Positions 41,958-49,489 of a DNA stretch of 64,000 nucleotides are shown here, piece by piece. Within the stretch, counting starts at the first letter, position 1. Every line of letters begins with the position of its first letter. The notes below the pieces were generated by a model. It was not told where the DNA came from. It worked only from the letters and a program-made list of their open reading frames with translations, and did not search any database. Source of the stretch: Corynebacterium variabile (GTDB lineage Bacteria; Actinomycetota; Actinomycetes; Mycobacteriales; Mycobacteriaceae); NCBI RefSeq assembly GCF_006539825.1, contig NZ_BJNT01000016.1:48655-112654 (forward strand), read 5' to 3'. The position numbers and the translations under genes were made by a program.

Positions 41958-41963
41958 AGTCTA
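41958..41963 (-). promoter_or_regulatory. -10 hexamer TAGACT (minus strand), leaderless
   Basis: TAGACT lies 7 nt upstream of the ATG at 41950 on the minus strand. Confidence 0.6.
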
Positions 41964-42037
41964 CCGGGTGGGCCCGGCACCCAAGTGAGGTACGGGGAGG
42001 TGGGGCAGACGGTGACAAGGGGGTTTGACGATCTGTA

Positions 42038-42053
42038 TCGAACGGGTGTTTGA
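42038..42053. promoter_or_regulatory. LexA (SOS) box upstream of imuA'
   Basis: TCGAACGGGTGTTTGA differs by one base from the actinobacterial SOS palindrome TCGAAC-N4-GTTCGA. TTGACG at 42025-42030 just upstream could be the -35. Induction of imuA'-imuB by DNA damage follows from the known biology of this cassette. Confidence 0.8.
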
Positions 42054-42152
42054 TAGTCGGTACCGGTCGGCACGGTGCTGTCCGACGTCCACGGTACAAC
42101 AGTGGAGACTGGAAAACACCAGTTCGGGAGTAAGGGAAAGGAGGTTGTCGGC

Positions 42153-42926
42153 ATGGGTGACGCAGCGGAGAAGACAGACGGACCACTCGCTGATGTGGTC
42201 GATGACCTGCGTCGTCGGATCACCCTCATCACCGGGGAATCTCCGGTTGTCCCGGTGCCTGAGACCACGCCTGAACCTGTGGCAGAACCGGAGCACGGGG
42301 CGCCGCAGGAGCCGACCTCCACAGACCGTCCGGTCACCCTGGCGTCCGACGCGCTCGGCGTCCCTTCCTGGCTGGGGCGCCACCTCACCCGCGGTGGTCT
42401 GCCCCGCGGTGCGGTCACGGACGCCGCCGACTGTCCCGCCGCCCTCGTCGACATCCTGGCCACGGTCACGGCGTCCGGCGGATGTGCGGCCGTGGTCGGC
42501 TACCCGCAGCTCGCCCTCGCCGCGGTGGAGGCCGCCGGTGGGGACCTTGACCGGACCGTCGTCATCCCCGACCCGTCGCCGCACACCGGCGCGGTGCTCG
42601 GCACCCTCGTCGAAGGCCTGGACCTGGTCCTGCACCACACGGCGAAACCCCTGGCTCCCACCGCCGCCCGCCCGGTGGACGCCCGGCTGCGCCGCAGCAG
42701 CTGTGCTCTCGTGGTCGTCGGTGGCTGGCCCGGTGCCCGGCTGCACCTCGACTGGCGGGTGGACGGGGTCACCGGCCTGGGTCGGGGTTCCGGCCGGATC
42801 CGCGGTGTCACCCTCACCGGCCGGGCCCACGGTCAGGGTCAGCCGCCGGTGCACTTCCGGGAGAGCCTCGGTGAACCCGCGACGCAGCCTGTGGCGTCCT
42901 CCCGTCTGCTGGAGCGTGCGCTGTGA
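42153..42926 (+). CDS. imuA': ImuA'-like mutasome protein
   Basis: 257 residues. A divergent RecA/SulA-like protein with recognisable strands (GCAAVVGYPQLALAAVEAAGGDLDR, then VVIPDPSPHTGAVLGTLVEGLDLVLHH in pieces) but no Walker A motif. It lies directly upstream of and overlaps imuB, as Rv3395c does in M. tuberculosis. ImuA' links the translesion polymerase DnaE2 to ImuB during damage-induced mutagenesis. ATG 42153 has AAAGGAGG 8 nt upstream. A LexA box lies 100 nt upstream. Confidence 0.82.
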   Translation: MGDAAEKTDGPLADVVDDLRRRITLITGESPVVPVPETTPEPVAEPEHGAPQEPTSTDRPVTLASDALGVPSWLGRHLTRGGLPRGAVTDAADCPAALVDILATVTASGGCAAVVGYPQLALAAVEAAGGDLDRTVVIPDPSPHTGAVLGTLVEGLDLVLHHTAKPLAPTAARPVDARLRRSSCALVVVGGWPGARLHLDWRVDGVTGLGRGSGRIRGVTLTGRAHGQGQPPVHFRESLGEPATQPVASSRLLERAL

Positions 42927-44536
42927 GGACCATCGCACTGCGGTTCCCGGACTGGCCGGTGTACGTCGTCGCCTGCGCGCAGGGCTGGGACCTGCTCGCC
43001 CCGGCAGCGGTCGTCGACAACCACCGGATCGCCGCAGCCAACCGGGCCGCCCGGCATGCCGGTGTGAGGGTCGGCATGAAGGCACGGCACTCCCTCGGCG
43101 TCTGCCCGTCCCTGACCGTCGCCGAGGAGGATGCCGATGCCGAGGCTACCGCCCATGAGGAGGTCCTCACCGGCCTTGAGCAGGTCACGGCGTCTGTCGA
43201 GACGCTGCGCCCCGGCCTGCTCGCCGTGCCCGCCGGCTCGCTGACCCGCTACTACGGTTCCGAGGAGAAGGCGGTGGAGCTGCTGGTGGACGCCGCCGCC
43301 CGCGCCGGTGTCGACTGTGTCCCCGGCGTCGCCGACGACCTGGTCAGCGCCGTATGGGCGTCCTTCACCGGGGCTGTGCTCGCCCCCGGAGCGTCGGCGG
43401 CGTGGGTGGCTGCGCAGCCGGTCGGCATCCTCACCGCCGAGCCGGTGCTCGGTGCGCCGACGGTGATGGTGGAGACCCTGTCCGACCTGGGGATCCGCAC
43501 GCTCGCGGACTTCGCCGCCCTGCCGCGTCGCGATGTCGTCGGACGCTTCGGGGCGGACGCCGCCACCTGGCACCGCATCGCCGCCGGGGAACCCGAACGC
43601 ACCGTCTCCCCGGTGCAGGTCACCGGGCCGCCGCAGGTCCACGTGGAACCTGAGGAGCCGGTGACCTCGACCGAGGCCGCCGCCTTCCTCGCCCGGCGGG
43701 CCGCCGCACAACTGCACGCTGCGCTCGCCGCCGCCGGGTCGGCCTGTCTGCGACTGTCGGTGACGGCCACACTCGCGCCGCCGGAAGGCTACACCGGGCC
43801 GGCCAGTGTGGAACGGCTGTGGCGGTGCCGGGAACCGCTGGGCGAGGAGGACACCGCCCAGCGGATCCGGTGGCAGCTCGACGGCTGGCTGACCCGCGTC
43901 AACGGGCGTGGCGGCGACACCTACGACACCGACGGCGGCGCCGGCACCGCAGACGCCGCGGGTATCCGTTCGGTCACCCTGACCCCGGTCGAATGCGTCC
44001 CGGCCGGTGAGGTCGTCGAGACCCTGTGGGGTGGACCCGATGACGGCATCAGGGCCGCCCGGGCGGCCGCCGCACGGGCCCAGGCGCTCATCGGTACCCG
44101 GGCGGTGCTGCGACCGGTCCACCGGGGCGGGCACACCGTCACCGGAGGCGTCGTCACCGTGCCTTACGGCGAGGAGGACCCCGAGGAGGTACAGGCCCTG
44201 TCGACCCGGCACTGGGAGGGCGCGGTGCCTGCACCGTTGCCCGGGCTGCTGGCGTCCGGCGGCGGGAAGGTCCATCTGCTCGACGGGGCCGGTGCGGAGG
44301 TGCAGGTCAGCGGGCGTGGACTGCTCAGTGCCGCCCCGGACCGGCTGGTGCGCGGTGACCGGGGTGGCAGGAGTGTCACCGTCACCGGGTGGGCCGGGCC
44401 GTGGCCGGTCGATGAACGCTGGTGGGAGGCGTCCTCCGCCCGTCGCTACGCCCGGCTGCAGATCGCGACCGACGAACCCGGGGCGCATCTGCTGCTGTGC
44501 CGCGACAGTTCCTGGATCATCGAGGGGAGCTACTAG
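42923..44536 (+). CDS. imuB: ImuB, Y-family polymerase-like mutasome protein
   Basis: 537 residues. The overall fold is that of Y-family polymerases (VGMKARHSLGVCPSL, ALPRRDVVGRFGADAATWHRIAAGE), but the catalytic acidic residues are absent. Where active enzymes have DMDxFFA, this has RFPDWPVYVVACAQG; the second acidic motif is also missing. ImuB is known as a non-catalytic adaptor that contacts the beta clamp, ImuA' and DnaE2. I could not point to a clear clamp-binding QLxLF motif. GTG 42923 overlaps the imuA' stop. dnaE2 lies 5 kb downstream. Confidence 0.9.
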   Translation: MRTIALRFPDWPVYVVACAQGWDLLAPAAVVDNHRIAAANRAARHAGVRVGMKARHSLGVCPSLTVAEEDADAEATAHEEVLTGLEQVTASVETLRPGLLAVPAGSLTRYYGSEEKAVELLVDAAARAGVDCVPGVADDLVSAVWASFTGAVLAPGASAAWVAAQPVGILTAEPVLGAPTVMVETLSDLGIRTLADFAALPRRDVVGRFGADAATWHRIAAGEPERTVSPVQVTGPPQVHVEPEEPVTSTEAAAFLARRAAAQLHAALAAAGSACLRLSVTATLAPPEGYTGPASVERLWRCREPLGEEDTAQRIRWQLDGWLTRVNGRGGDTYDTDGGAGTADAAGIRSVTLTPVECVPAGEVVETLWGGPDDGIRAARAAAARAQALIGTRAVLRPVHRGGHTVTGGVVTVPYGEEDPEEVQALSTRHWEGAVPAPLPGLLASGGGKVHLLDGAGAEVQVSGRGLLSAAPDRLVRGDRGGRSVTVTGWAGPWPVDERWWEASSARRYARLQIATDEPGAHLLLCRDSSWIIEGSY

Positions 44537-44539
44537 AAT
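44534..44539 (+). promoter_or_regulatory. -10 hexamer TAGAAT, leaderless
   Basis: TAGAAT starts in the imuB stop codon and ends 8 nt before the ATG at 44548. Confidence 0.55.
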
Positions 44540-44547
44540 CTGCAGTT

Positions 44548-45876
44548 ATGTCCACCACACGAAATCCCCGGTCAGGTACGTCGCAGTCGTGCTCCGACGT
44601 GACCGTGGAGCCGCTGCCCGGCACCGCCAAGTCCGGCGGTCTCATCCTCGCCCTGGAGTACACCCGCGGGTGGGGCAGGGACATCCTTGACGGTGAGGCG
44701 CTCGGTAAGGAACTCACCGGGCAGATCAAGCGGTACCTCAAGACCTACCGTGCCCAGCTGCAGTTCATCCGACGACCGGGCCGGGCGGGGCAGCAGGAGC
44801 AGGACAGCGCCGCCCTCTATATCGCGAACGCCGGTGCCGAGCCTCCGACACTGGAGTACCTGGAGCTGACCGGCCCGGAGGACCTGCTGCAGGTCGACCT
44901 GTCCACGCCCGGCTCGGTGCCAGGGGCGGTCCGGGTCGACCACCCGCTGCTGCTGGTGTGCACCCACGGCAAGCGGGACATGTGCTGTGCGGTGAAGGGA
45001 CGTCCGCTGGCCGGAGGGCTGCACCGGGAGTACCCGGAGATCACGTGGGAGTCCTCCCACACCAAGGGGCACCGCTTCGCCCCGTCGATGATCCTGCTGC
45101 CGTGGAACTACTCCTTCGGCACCCTCGACCTCGCCGGGGCATCGGCCATGCTCGACGACGTTCTCGCCGGACGCCTCCCGGTCACCGGCAACCGTGGCCG
45201 CGGCACTCTCGACTCCCGCGCCCAGGTCGCCGAGCTCGCTGTCGCCGCAGTGCTGGCTGAGGCGGGGGATCCCGCGGCACCCGGCGAGCTGCAGGTGTCG
45301 CCGTACATCGACTACCTGGAGTACGAAGAGCACAAGGACGCCCCGGCGGCCTCGGAGGAGCCGGAGCCGACAACCACGCCTGCCGGGGACACCCCCGACC
45401 GGGCCGCGGACTATGCCGCCGTCGCCGCGATGGTGCCCGAGGAACTGCGTCGCCGGGCCGGGGAACTGATGACCCAGCGCATCGAGATGAAGATCACCGG
45501 CCGCTACGAGGAGCTCAAGGCGCTCAAACGCCAGGGGTACTTCCAGCCCGTCTACGACTACGAGCGGGCGGTGAAGGAGGCCGCGGTCGCGCACGGTGTC
45601 TACGGCAAGTACAGCAAGTACGGGAAGAACAGCGCCTACGCTAATACCGGTGCTGTCGGTGGCGTAGGCGTCGCAGGGGAGCGGCGTCCTGCGAAGAGCC
45701 GGAAGGACGCCCCGCTGCTGGTGACCCGGGCAGCCCGGTCCACCGGGGAGGACGCCCGCTCCTGGCGGGTGACCCTGGAGTCGCAGCGCTGCTACCCGGT
45801 GATGTCCTCCTGCGGTGACAAGCCGAAAGAGGGGCGGTCCTGGGTCGCCACCGAGGTGGTGGAACTCACCGCCTGA
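44548..45876 (+). CDS. sucrase/ferredoxin-like family protein
   Basis: 442 residues. The conserved core is LLLVCTHGKRDMCCAVKGRPLA followed by ESSHTKGHRFAPSMILLPWNYSFG (in pieces), the signature of the Suc_Fer-like, thioredoxin-fold family. Its cysteines may bind a 2Fe-2S cluster. Cellular role is unknown. The C-terminal part has an Ala/Pro/Glu linker and a helical region ending with CYPVMSSCGDKPKEG. It begins directly after imuB but with its own leaderless -10. Its last 11 bases overlap the converging lipoprotein gene. Confidence 0.82.
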   Translation: MSTTRNPRSGTSQSCSDVTVEPLPGTAKSGGLILALEYTRGWGRDILDGEALGKELTGQIKRYLKTYRAQLQFIRRPGRAGQQEQDSAALYIANAGAEPPTLEYLELTGPEDLLQVDLSTPGSVPGAVRVDHPLLLVCTHGKRDMCCAVKGRPLAGGLHREYPEITWESSHTKGHRFAPSMILLPWNYSFGTLDLAGASAMLDDVLAGRLPVTGNRGRGTLDSRAQVAELAVAAVLAEAGDPAAPGELQVSPYIDYLEYEEHKDAPAASEEPEPTTTPAGDTPDRAADYAAVAAMVPEELRRRAGELMTQRIEMKITGRYEELKALKRQGYFQPVYDYERAVKEAAVAHGVYGKYSKYGKNSAYANTGAVGGVGVAGERRPAKSRKDAPLLVTRAARSTGEDARSWRVTLESQRCYPVMSSCGDKPKEGRSWVATEVVELTA

Positions 45877-46531
45877 TGTCGATGACCAGGCGGGTGGGGC
45901 TGTCCAGGGTGGTGGCGGAGATGTCGTCGAGTGTGATGTCGCCGTCGGTCAGACCGATGACGATGAGCTGCGTCCCCTCGAAGGCGCCCATGGCCTTCAC
46001 CGAGGCGACGGAGCCGGCGGGGATGCCCGAGACCGAGGGCTCCACCCAGTTGTAGGTGATGCCGTGGACCGCGACCGTCAGAGCCTGCTCGCCGGTGTAC
46101 TCCACAGGGAAGCCGGAGCCGTCGGCGGTGGGGTTCTCGGTCAGGCGCAGGACAGACCCCGGGGTGCCGGTGCCGTCCATCTCCAGGACGATGCGGTCGT
46201 AGCCGTCGTGGGTGCCGGCACGGACCTCGGTGATGTCGAGCTGGGTTCCGGGACCGGGCATCGTGTCCTCAGGCGGGCCCTGGGGCGGGGGAGCGGGGTC
46301 CTCGGTGCCTGGGTTGTCGCCGTCACCAGGATTGTCCGGGTTGTCTGTGCCCGGTGGCGGGGTATCCGTCACCGTGTCCGTGACGGTCCGGGTCACGGTG
46401 CCGGTGGCGTCCGCGGTGGTGGTGGTGGCGTCCGCGTCTGTCCCGTCGTCACCGGAACAGGCGAGGAGCCCGCCGACGACCACCAGGGACGCGAGCATCC
46501 CGGAGATTCTGGCCGGTCGGGAGATGTTCAT
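45866..46531 (-). CDS. AMIN-like domain lipoprotein
   Basis: 221 residues. A signal peptide ends in the lipobox LLAC with Cys25, then a Thr/Asp/Pro-rich linker of about 75 residues. The C-terminal domain (LDITEVRAGTHDGYDRIVLEMDG ... SPTRLVIDIR, in pieces) is like the AMIN-like domain of actinobacterial lipoproteins thought to bind cell-wall components. It is expected to be anchored on the outer face of the membrane. ATG 46531 has TACCCT 6 nt upstream on the minus strand. Its 3' end overlaps the converging gene by 11 bp. Confidence 0.8.
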   Translation of the reverse strand: MNISRPARISGMLASLVVVGGLLACSGDDGTDADATTTTADATGTVTRTVTDTVTDTPPPGTDNPDNPGDGDNPGTEDPAPPPQGPPEDTMPGPGTQLDITEVRAGTHDGYDRIVLEMDGTGTPGSVLRLTENPTADGSGFPVEYTGEQALTVAVHGITYNWVEPSVSGIPAGSVASVKAMGAFEGTQLIVIGLTDGDITLDDISATTLDSPTRLVIDIRR

Positions 46532-46537
46532 GACACC

Positions 46538-46543
46538 AGGGTA
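46538..46543 (-). promoter_or_regulatory. -10 hexamer TACCCT (minus strand), leaderless lipoprotein gene
   Basis: TACCCT lies 6 nt upstream of the ATG at 46531 on the minus strand. Confidence 0.45.
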
Positions 46544-46593
46544 CTTTTGCCGCGGGACGTCCGGCACCCCTGCGGGCGGGCACCCCGCAACAG

Positions 46594-46653
46594 AAATCTG
46601 CCAGTCACAGGTCGCAATCGGAGAGTGAAAGCGACCTGAGCCCTGGCAGATTT
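46594..46653 (-). terminator. long hairpin after metI
   Basis: AAATCTGCCAG (46594-46604) pairs perfectly with CTGGCAGATTT (46643-46653). Inside, CAGGTCGC (46608-46615) pairs with GCGACCTG (46631-46638). Read on the minus strand it lies just after the metI stop and should end the metQ-metN-metI transcript. Confidence 0.7.
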
Positions 46654-46682
46654 AGGGGACGGCTGGTGCGTCAGCGGCTTCT

Positions 46683-47393
46683 TTACCGGCGCATGATCCT
46701 GCGCGCCAGCCAGTTACCGAAGAGCTGCGCGATCTGGACGATGACGATGATCACGACCAGCGTCACATAGGTGACGTTGTTGTCGAAGGCGCGGTAGCCG
46801 TACTGGATGGCGAAGTCACCCAGGCCGCCGGCGCCGACGTAGCCGGCCATGGCGGACATGTCGACGATGGCGATGAACATGAACGTTGCACCGAGGATCA
46901 GCGGGCCGAGAGCCTCGGGGATGATCACCGTGAAGATGATCCGCAGCGGGGACGCACCCATCGCCCGCGCCGCCTCAATCACACCGGGGTCGATGCTCAC
47001 GAGGTTCTGCTCGACGATGCGGGCGGCACCGAAGGCGGCGGCGATGATGATCGCGAAGGTCGCCGCATTCAGGCCCAGGATCGACCCGACCACCACCTTC
47101 GTCAGTGGTCCCAGGGCGGTCAGCAGGATGATGAACGGGACCGGCCGGACGATGTTGACCAGGACGTTGAGGATCCAGAACGTCGGCCGGTTGGCCAGCA
47201 CACCGCCCTTGCGGGTGGTGTACAGCAGGACGCCGATGACCAGGCCGGCGAGTCCGCCGCCGACCAGACCCCACAGGGCCATGTACAGCGTCTCGCCGAT
47301 GGCGTCCTGGAAGATGGGGGACAGGTAGTCCCAGTCGGTGTCCTTGGCCAGAACGAGAGTGTCGAGAGTGCTGAGGGTATCGGTGCTGCTCAT
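46683..47393 (-). CDS. metI: methionine ABC transporter permease MetI
   Basis: 236 residues with five to six membrane helices (MALWGLVGGGLAGLVIGVLLY, VPFIILLTALGPL, FAIIIAAAFGAARIVEQNLVS). The conserved coupling loop EAARAMGASPLRIIFTVIIPEA contacts the ATPase. It is the membrane component of a MetNIQ-type importer for D/L-methionine. Its ATG overlaps the metN stop by 4 nt. Operon order on the minus strand is metQ-metN-metI. Confidence 0.93.
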   Translation of the reverse strand: MSSTDTLSTLDTLVLAKDTDWDYLSPIFQDAIGETLYMALWGLVGGGLAGLVIGVLLYTTRKGGVLANRPTFWILNVLVNIVRPVPFIILLTALGPLTKVVVGSILGLNAATFAIIIAAAFGAARIVEQNLVSIDPGVIEAARAMGASPLRIIFTVIIPEALGPLILGATFMFIAIVDMSAMAGYVGAGGLGDFAIQYGYRAFDNNVTYVTLVVIIVIVQIAQLFGNWLARRIMRR

Positions 47394-48427
47394 CGGATCT
47401 CCTCGATCTCGGTCGTGGTGGACAGGGTGCGGTAGAAGTTCTCCACGGCGTCCTTCCCGGCGTCATCCCCGGCGGTCATCCGCACGGTGAGACGGCCGAA
47501 GGAGTGGGACTGCAGCGTGGTGACGCCACCGTGGACGATGTTCACGCTGACGCCCGCCCGCTCGACCTCGGAGACGGCGTGGAAGAATCCGGCGCCCTCC
47601 TTCATGGTGACGGTGAAGAGGCGTCCTACACCGGTGTTGAGGTCGGAGGCCTCCACGAGGTCCGGGGTGTTGCGCAGCGAGGTGGCGACGAAGTTCGCCG
47701 CCGTGTCGGTCTGCGGGTTCGAGAAGACGTCGTAGACGCTGCCCTGTTCCACCACGCGGCCGTTCTGCATCACGACGACCGCGTCGGCGATGGTGCGGAC
47801 GACCTCCATCTCGTGGGTGATGACCACGATGGTGATGCCGAACTCCTCGTTGACCTTGCGCAGCAGCTCCAGCACCTCGTGGGTGGTGGAGGGGTCCAGC
47901 GCGGAGGTCGCCTCGTCTGCCAGCAGCAGGGAGGGGTTGGTCGCCAGCGCACGGGCGATGCCGACACGCTGCTTCTGACCGCCGGAGAGCTGCTCGGGCC
48001 AGGACTTCCCCTTGTCGGCCAGACCGACGAACTCGAGGAGCTCGGTCACCCGGGCCTCGCGCTCGGCCTTGCCCATGCCCTGCAGCTTCAGGGGGTAGGC
48101 GATGTTGCCGGCGACGGTGCGGGAGGTCAGCAGGTTGAACTGCTGGAAGATCATCCCGATGTCGCTGCGGACCTCGCGGAGTTTGCGCTCGGAGTAGCCG
48201 ACGATGTTCTTCCCGTCGAGCAGGATCTCACCGTTGTCGGGGACGTCCAGCCCGTTGATCTGGCGGACCAGGGTGGATTTGCCGGCACCGGAGTAGCCGA
48301 TGATGCCGACGATGGATCCGCCGGGGACGGAGATGGAGACGTCGTCGAGGGCGACGATCTCCTTCTTGTCCTGGCGGAACGTCTTGTTGACGTTGCGGAA
48401 TTCTACTTCGGTACCGGTGGTGGTCAT
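47390..48427 (-). CDS. metN: methionine ABC transporter ATPase MetN
   Basis: 345 residues. The nucleotide-binding domain has Walker A GYSGAGKSTLVRQ, signature LSGGQKQRVGIARAL and Walker B LLLADEATSALDP. The C-terminal 90 residues (RLFTVTMKEGAGFFHAVSEVERAG, in pieces) are an NIL domain, which in MetN binds cytoplasmic methionine and inhibits the transporter. This identifies the substrate better than the ATPase alone. It lies 2 nt after metQ. Confidence 0.94.
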   Translation of the reverse strand: MTTTGTEVEFRNVNKTFRQDKKEIVALDDVSISVPGGSIVGIIGYSGAGKSTLVRQINGLDVPDNGEILLDGKNIVGYSERKLREVRSDIGMIFQQFNLLTSRTVAGNIAYPLKLQGMGKAEREARVTELLEFVGLADKGKSWPEQLSGGQKQRVGIARALATNPSLLLADEATSALDPSTTHEVLELLRKVNEEFGITIVVITHEMEVVRTIADAVVVMQNGRVVEQGSVYDVFSNPQTDTAANFVATSLRNTPDLVEASDLNTGVGRLFTVTMKEGAGFFHAVSEVERAGVSVNIVHGGVTTLQSHSFGRLTVRMTAGDDAGKDAVENFYRTLSTTTEIEEIR

Positions 48428-48429
48428 AC

Positions 48430-49329
48430 CTACTCGCCGGTGCCCTGCTCGCGGAACTGCTCCTCGGTGTCCTCGAGGATCTGGTTGAGCTCGTCCTGGG
48501 ACTTGTCGACCTCGACGGCGGAACCGGAGGTGTCCTCCTGGACGGCCTTCTGGACATCCGGGTCGTGGAAGAGCTCGACGAGCTTGAGGTAGTCCTCGTT
48601 GTCGATGTCGTCGGCGCGGGCGGCCCAGACGTTGATGTACGGGGCGGCGGCAGGATCGTCCGGGTCGTCCTTGATGATGGCGTCGTCCGGGGTGACGTCG
48701 GCGGCCACCATGAAGTTGTTGTTGATCGCGGCGACGGCACCGTCGTTGTAGGCGACGGCGGTCTGGGAGGCGTCGACGGCCTTGACCTTGACCTTGGACT
48801 TGGCGGTGTCGATGTCCGCCGGGGTCGGGGCGACGACGTCATCGGACTTCAGGGTGACCAGACCGGCCTTCTCGAGCACGAAGATGGCGCGGCCACCGTT
48901 GGTGTTGTCGTTGGGGATGACGACCTCGCCGGCCTTCTCGATGTCCTCGACGGTCTTGGCGTCCTTGGAGTAGATGCCCATCGGGAAGATCTCGGTCGAA
49001 CCGAGGACCTTGAGGTCGGAGCCGGACTCGACGTTGGACTGGGCGAGGAACTGGATGTGCTGGAACTGGTTGACGTCCAGGCTGCCGTCCTCCAGAGCGC
49101 GGTTCGGGGTGTTGTAGTCGGTGAAGCCCTGGACCTCGACGTCGAGCCCGGCCTCGGAAGCCTTCTCCTTGAAGACCTTCCACTGGCTCTTGTCGGCCTC
49201 GGTGGAACCGATGGTGATGGTGCTGCTGTCGTTGTCGTCGGAGGCGCAGGCGGTCACGCCGGCGGTGAGGCCGAGGGCGACGGTGACTGCGGCCGCGGTG
49301 CGGATCAGCGGGTTGCGGCGGATGTGCAT
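48430..49329 (-). CDS. metQ: methionine-binding lipoprotein MetQ
   Basis: 299 residues. The signal peptide ends with the lipobox VTAC (Cys28), followed by a short Asp/Ser linker and the NlpA-family fold (DVEVQGFTDYNTPNRALEDGSLDVNQFQHIQFL, in pieces; then IPNDNTNGGRAIFVLEKAG). It binds methionine outside the membrane and delivers it to MetI. It is the first gene of the operon. A sequence similar to the McbR operator lies about 80 nt upstream. Confidence 0.93.
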   Translation of the reverse strand: MHIRRNPLIRTAAAVTVALGLTAGVTACASDDNDSSTITIGSTEADKSQWKVFKEKASEAGLDVEVQGFTDYNTPNRALEDGSLDVNQFQHIQFLAQSNVESGSDLKVLGSTEIFPMGIYSKDAKTVEDIEKAGEVVIPNDNTNGGRAIFVLEKAGLVTLKSDDVVAPTPADIDTAKSKVKVKAVDASQTAVAYNDGAVAAINNNFMVAADVTPDDAIIKDDPDDPAAAPYINVWAARADDIDNEDYLKLVELFHDPDVQKAVQEDTSGSAVEVDKSQDELNQILEDTEEQFREQGTGE

Positions 49330-49385
49330 GGGTTCTCCTGTGCTGGTGATGCCGGAAACGTCAGTGCCCGGACGGTGTCGGGACG

Positions 49386-49424
49386 ATTGTAGTAGTAGTA
49401 CCGCGCAATGAACCGCTCTGTCTA
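49386..49424 (-). promoter_or_regulatory. metQ promoter region with McbR-like operator
   Basis: TACAAT on the minus strand (49386-49391) is a candidate -10. TGAAC-N6-GTCTA at 49409-49424 has one perfect half (GTCTA) and a 3/5 match in the other half to TAGAC-N6-GTCTA, the C. glutamicum McbR operator. metQ-metN-metI is a known McbR target there. Binding here is inferred. Confidence 0.4.
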
Positions 49425-49468
49425 GTTGAGTTCCGATCGGGGTGGGCGAAACTTCGGGGGCTCTGCGC

Positions 49469-49489
49469 TAGTATCGAACATATGAACGA
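49469..49489 (+). promoter_or_regulatory. leaderless dnaE2 promoter with degenerate LexA site
   Basis: TAGTAT (49469-49474) ends 7 nt before the dnaE2 ATG. TCGAACATATGAACGA (49474-49489) spans the start codon: the left half is a perfect SOS half-site and the right half matches at 4 of 6 positions. LexA control of dnaE2 is known in relatives; here the site is weaker than the imuA' one. Confidence 0.5.

Noticed and set aside
49330..49481. SAM riboswitch upstream of metQ
   Set aside because: The space is short, and no pseudoknot or multi-helix pattern is visible; a protein operator is more likely.
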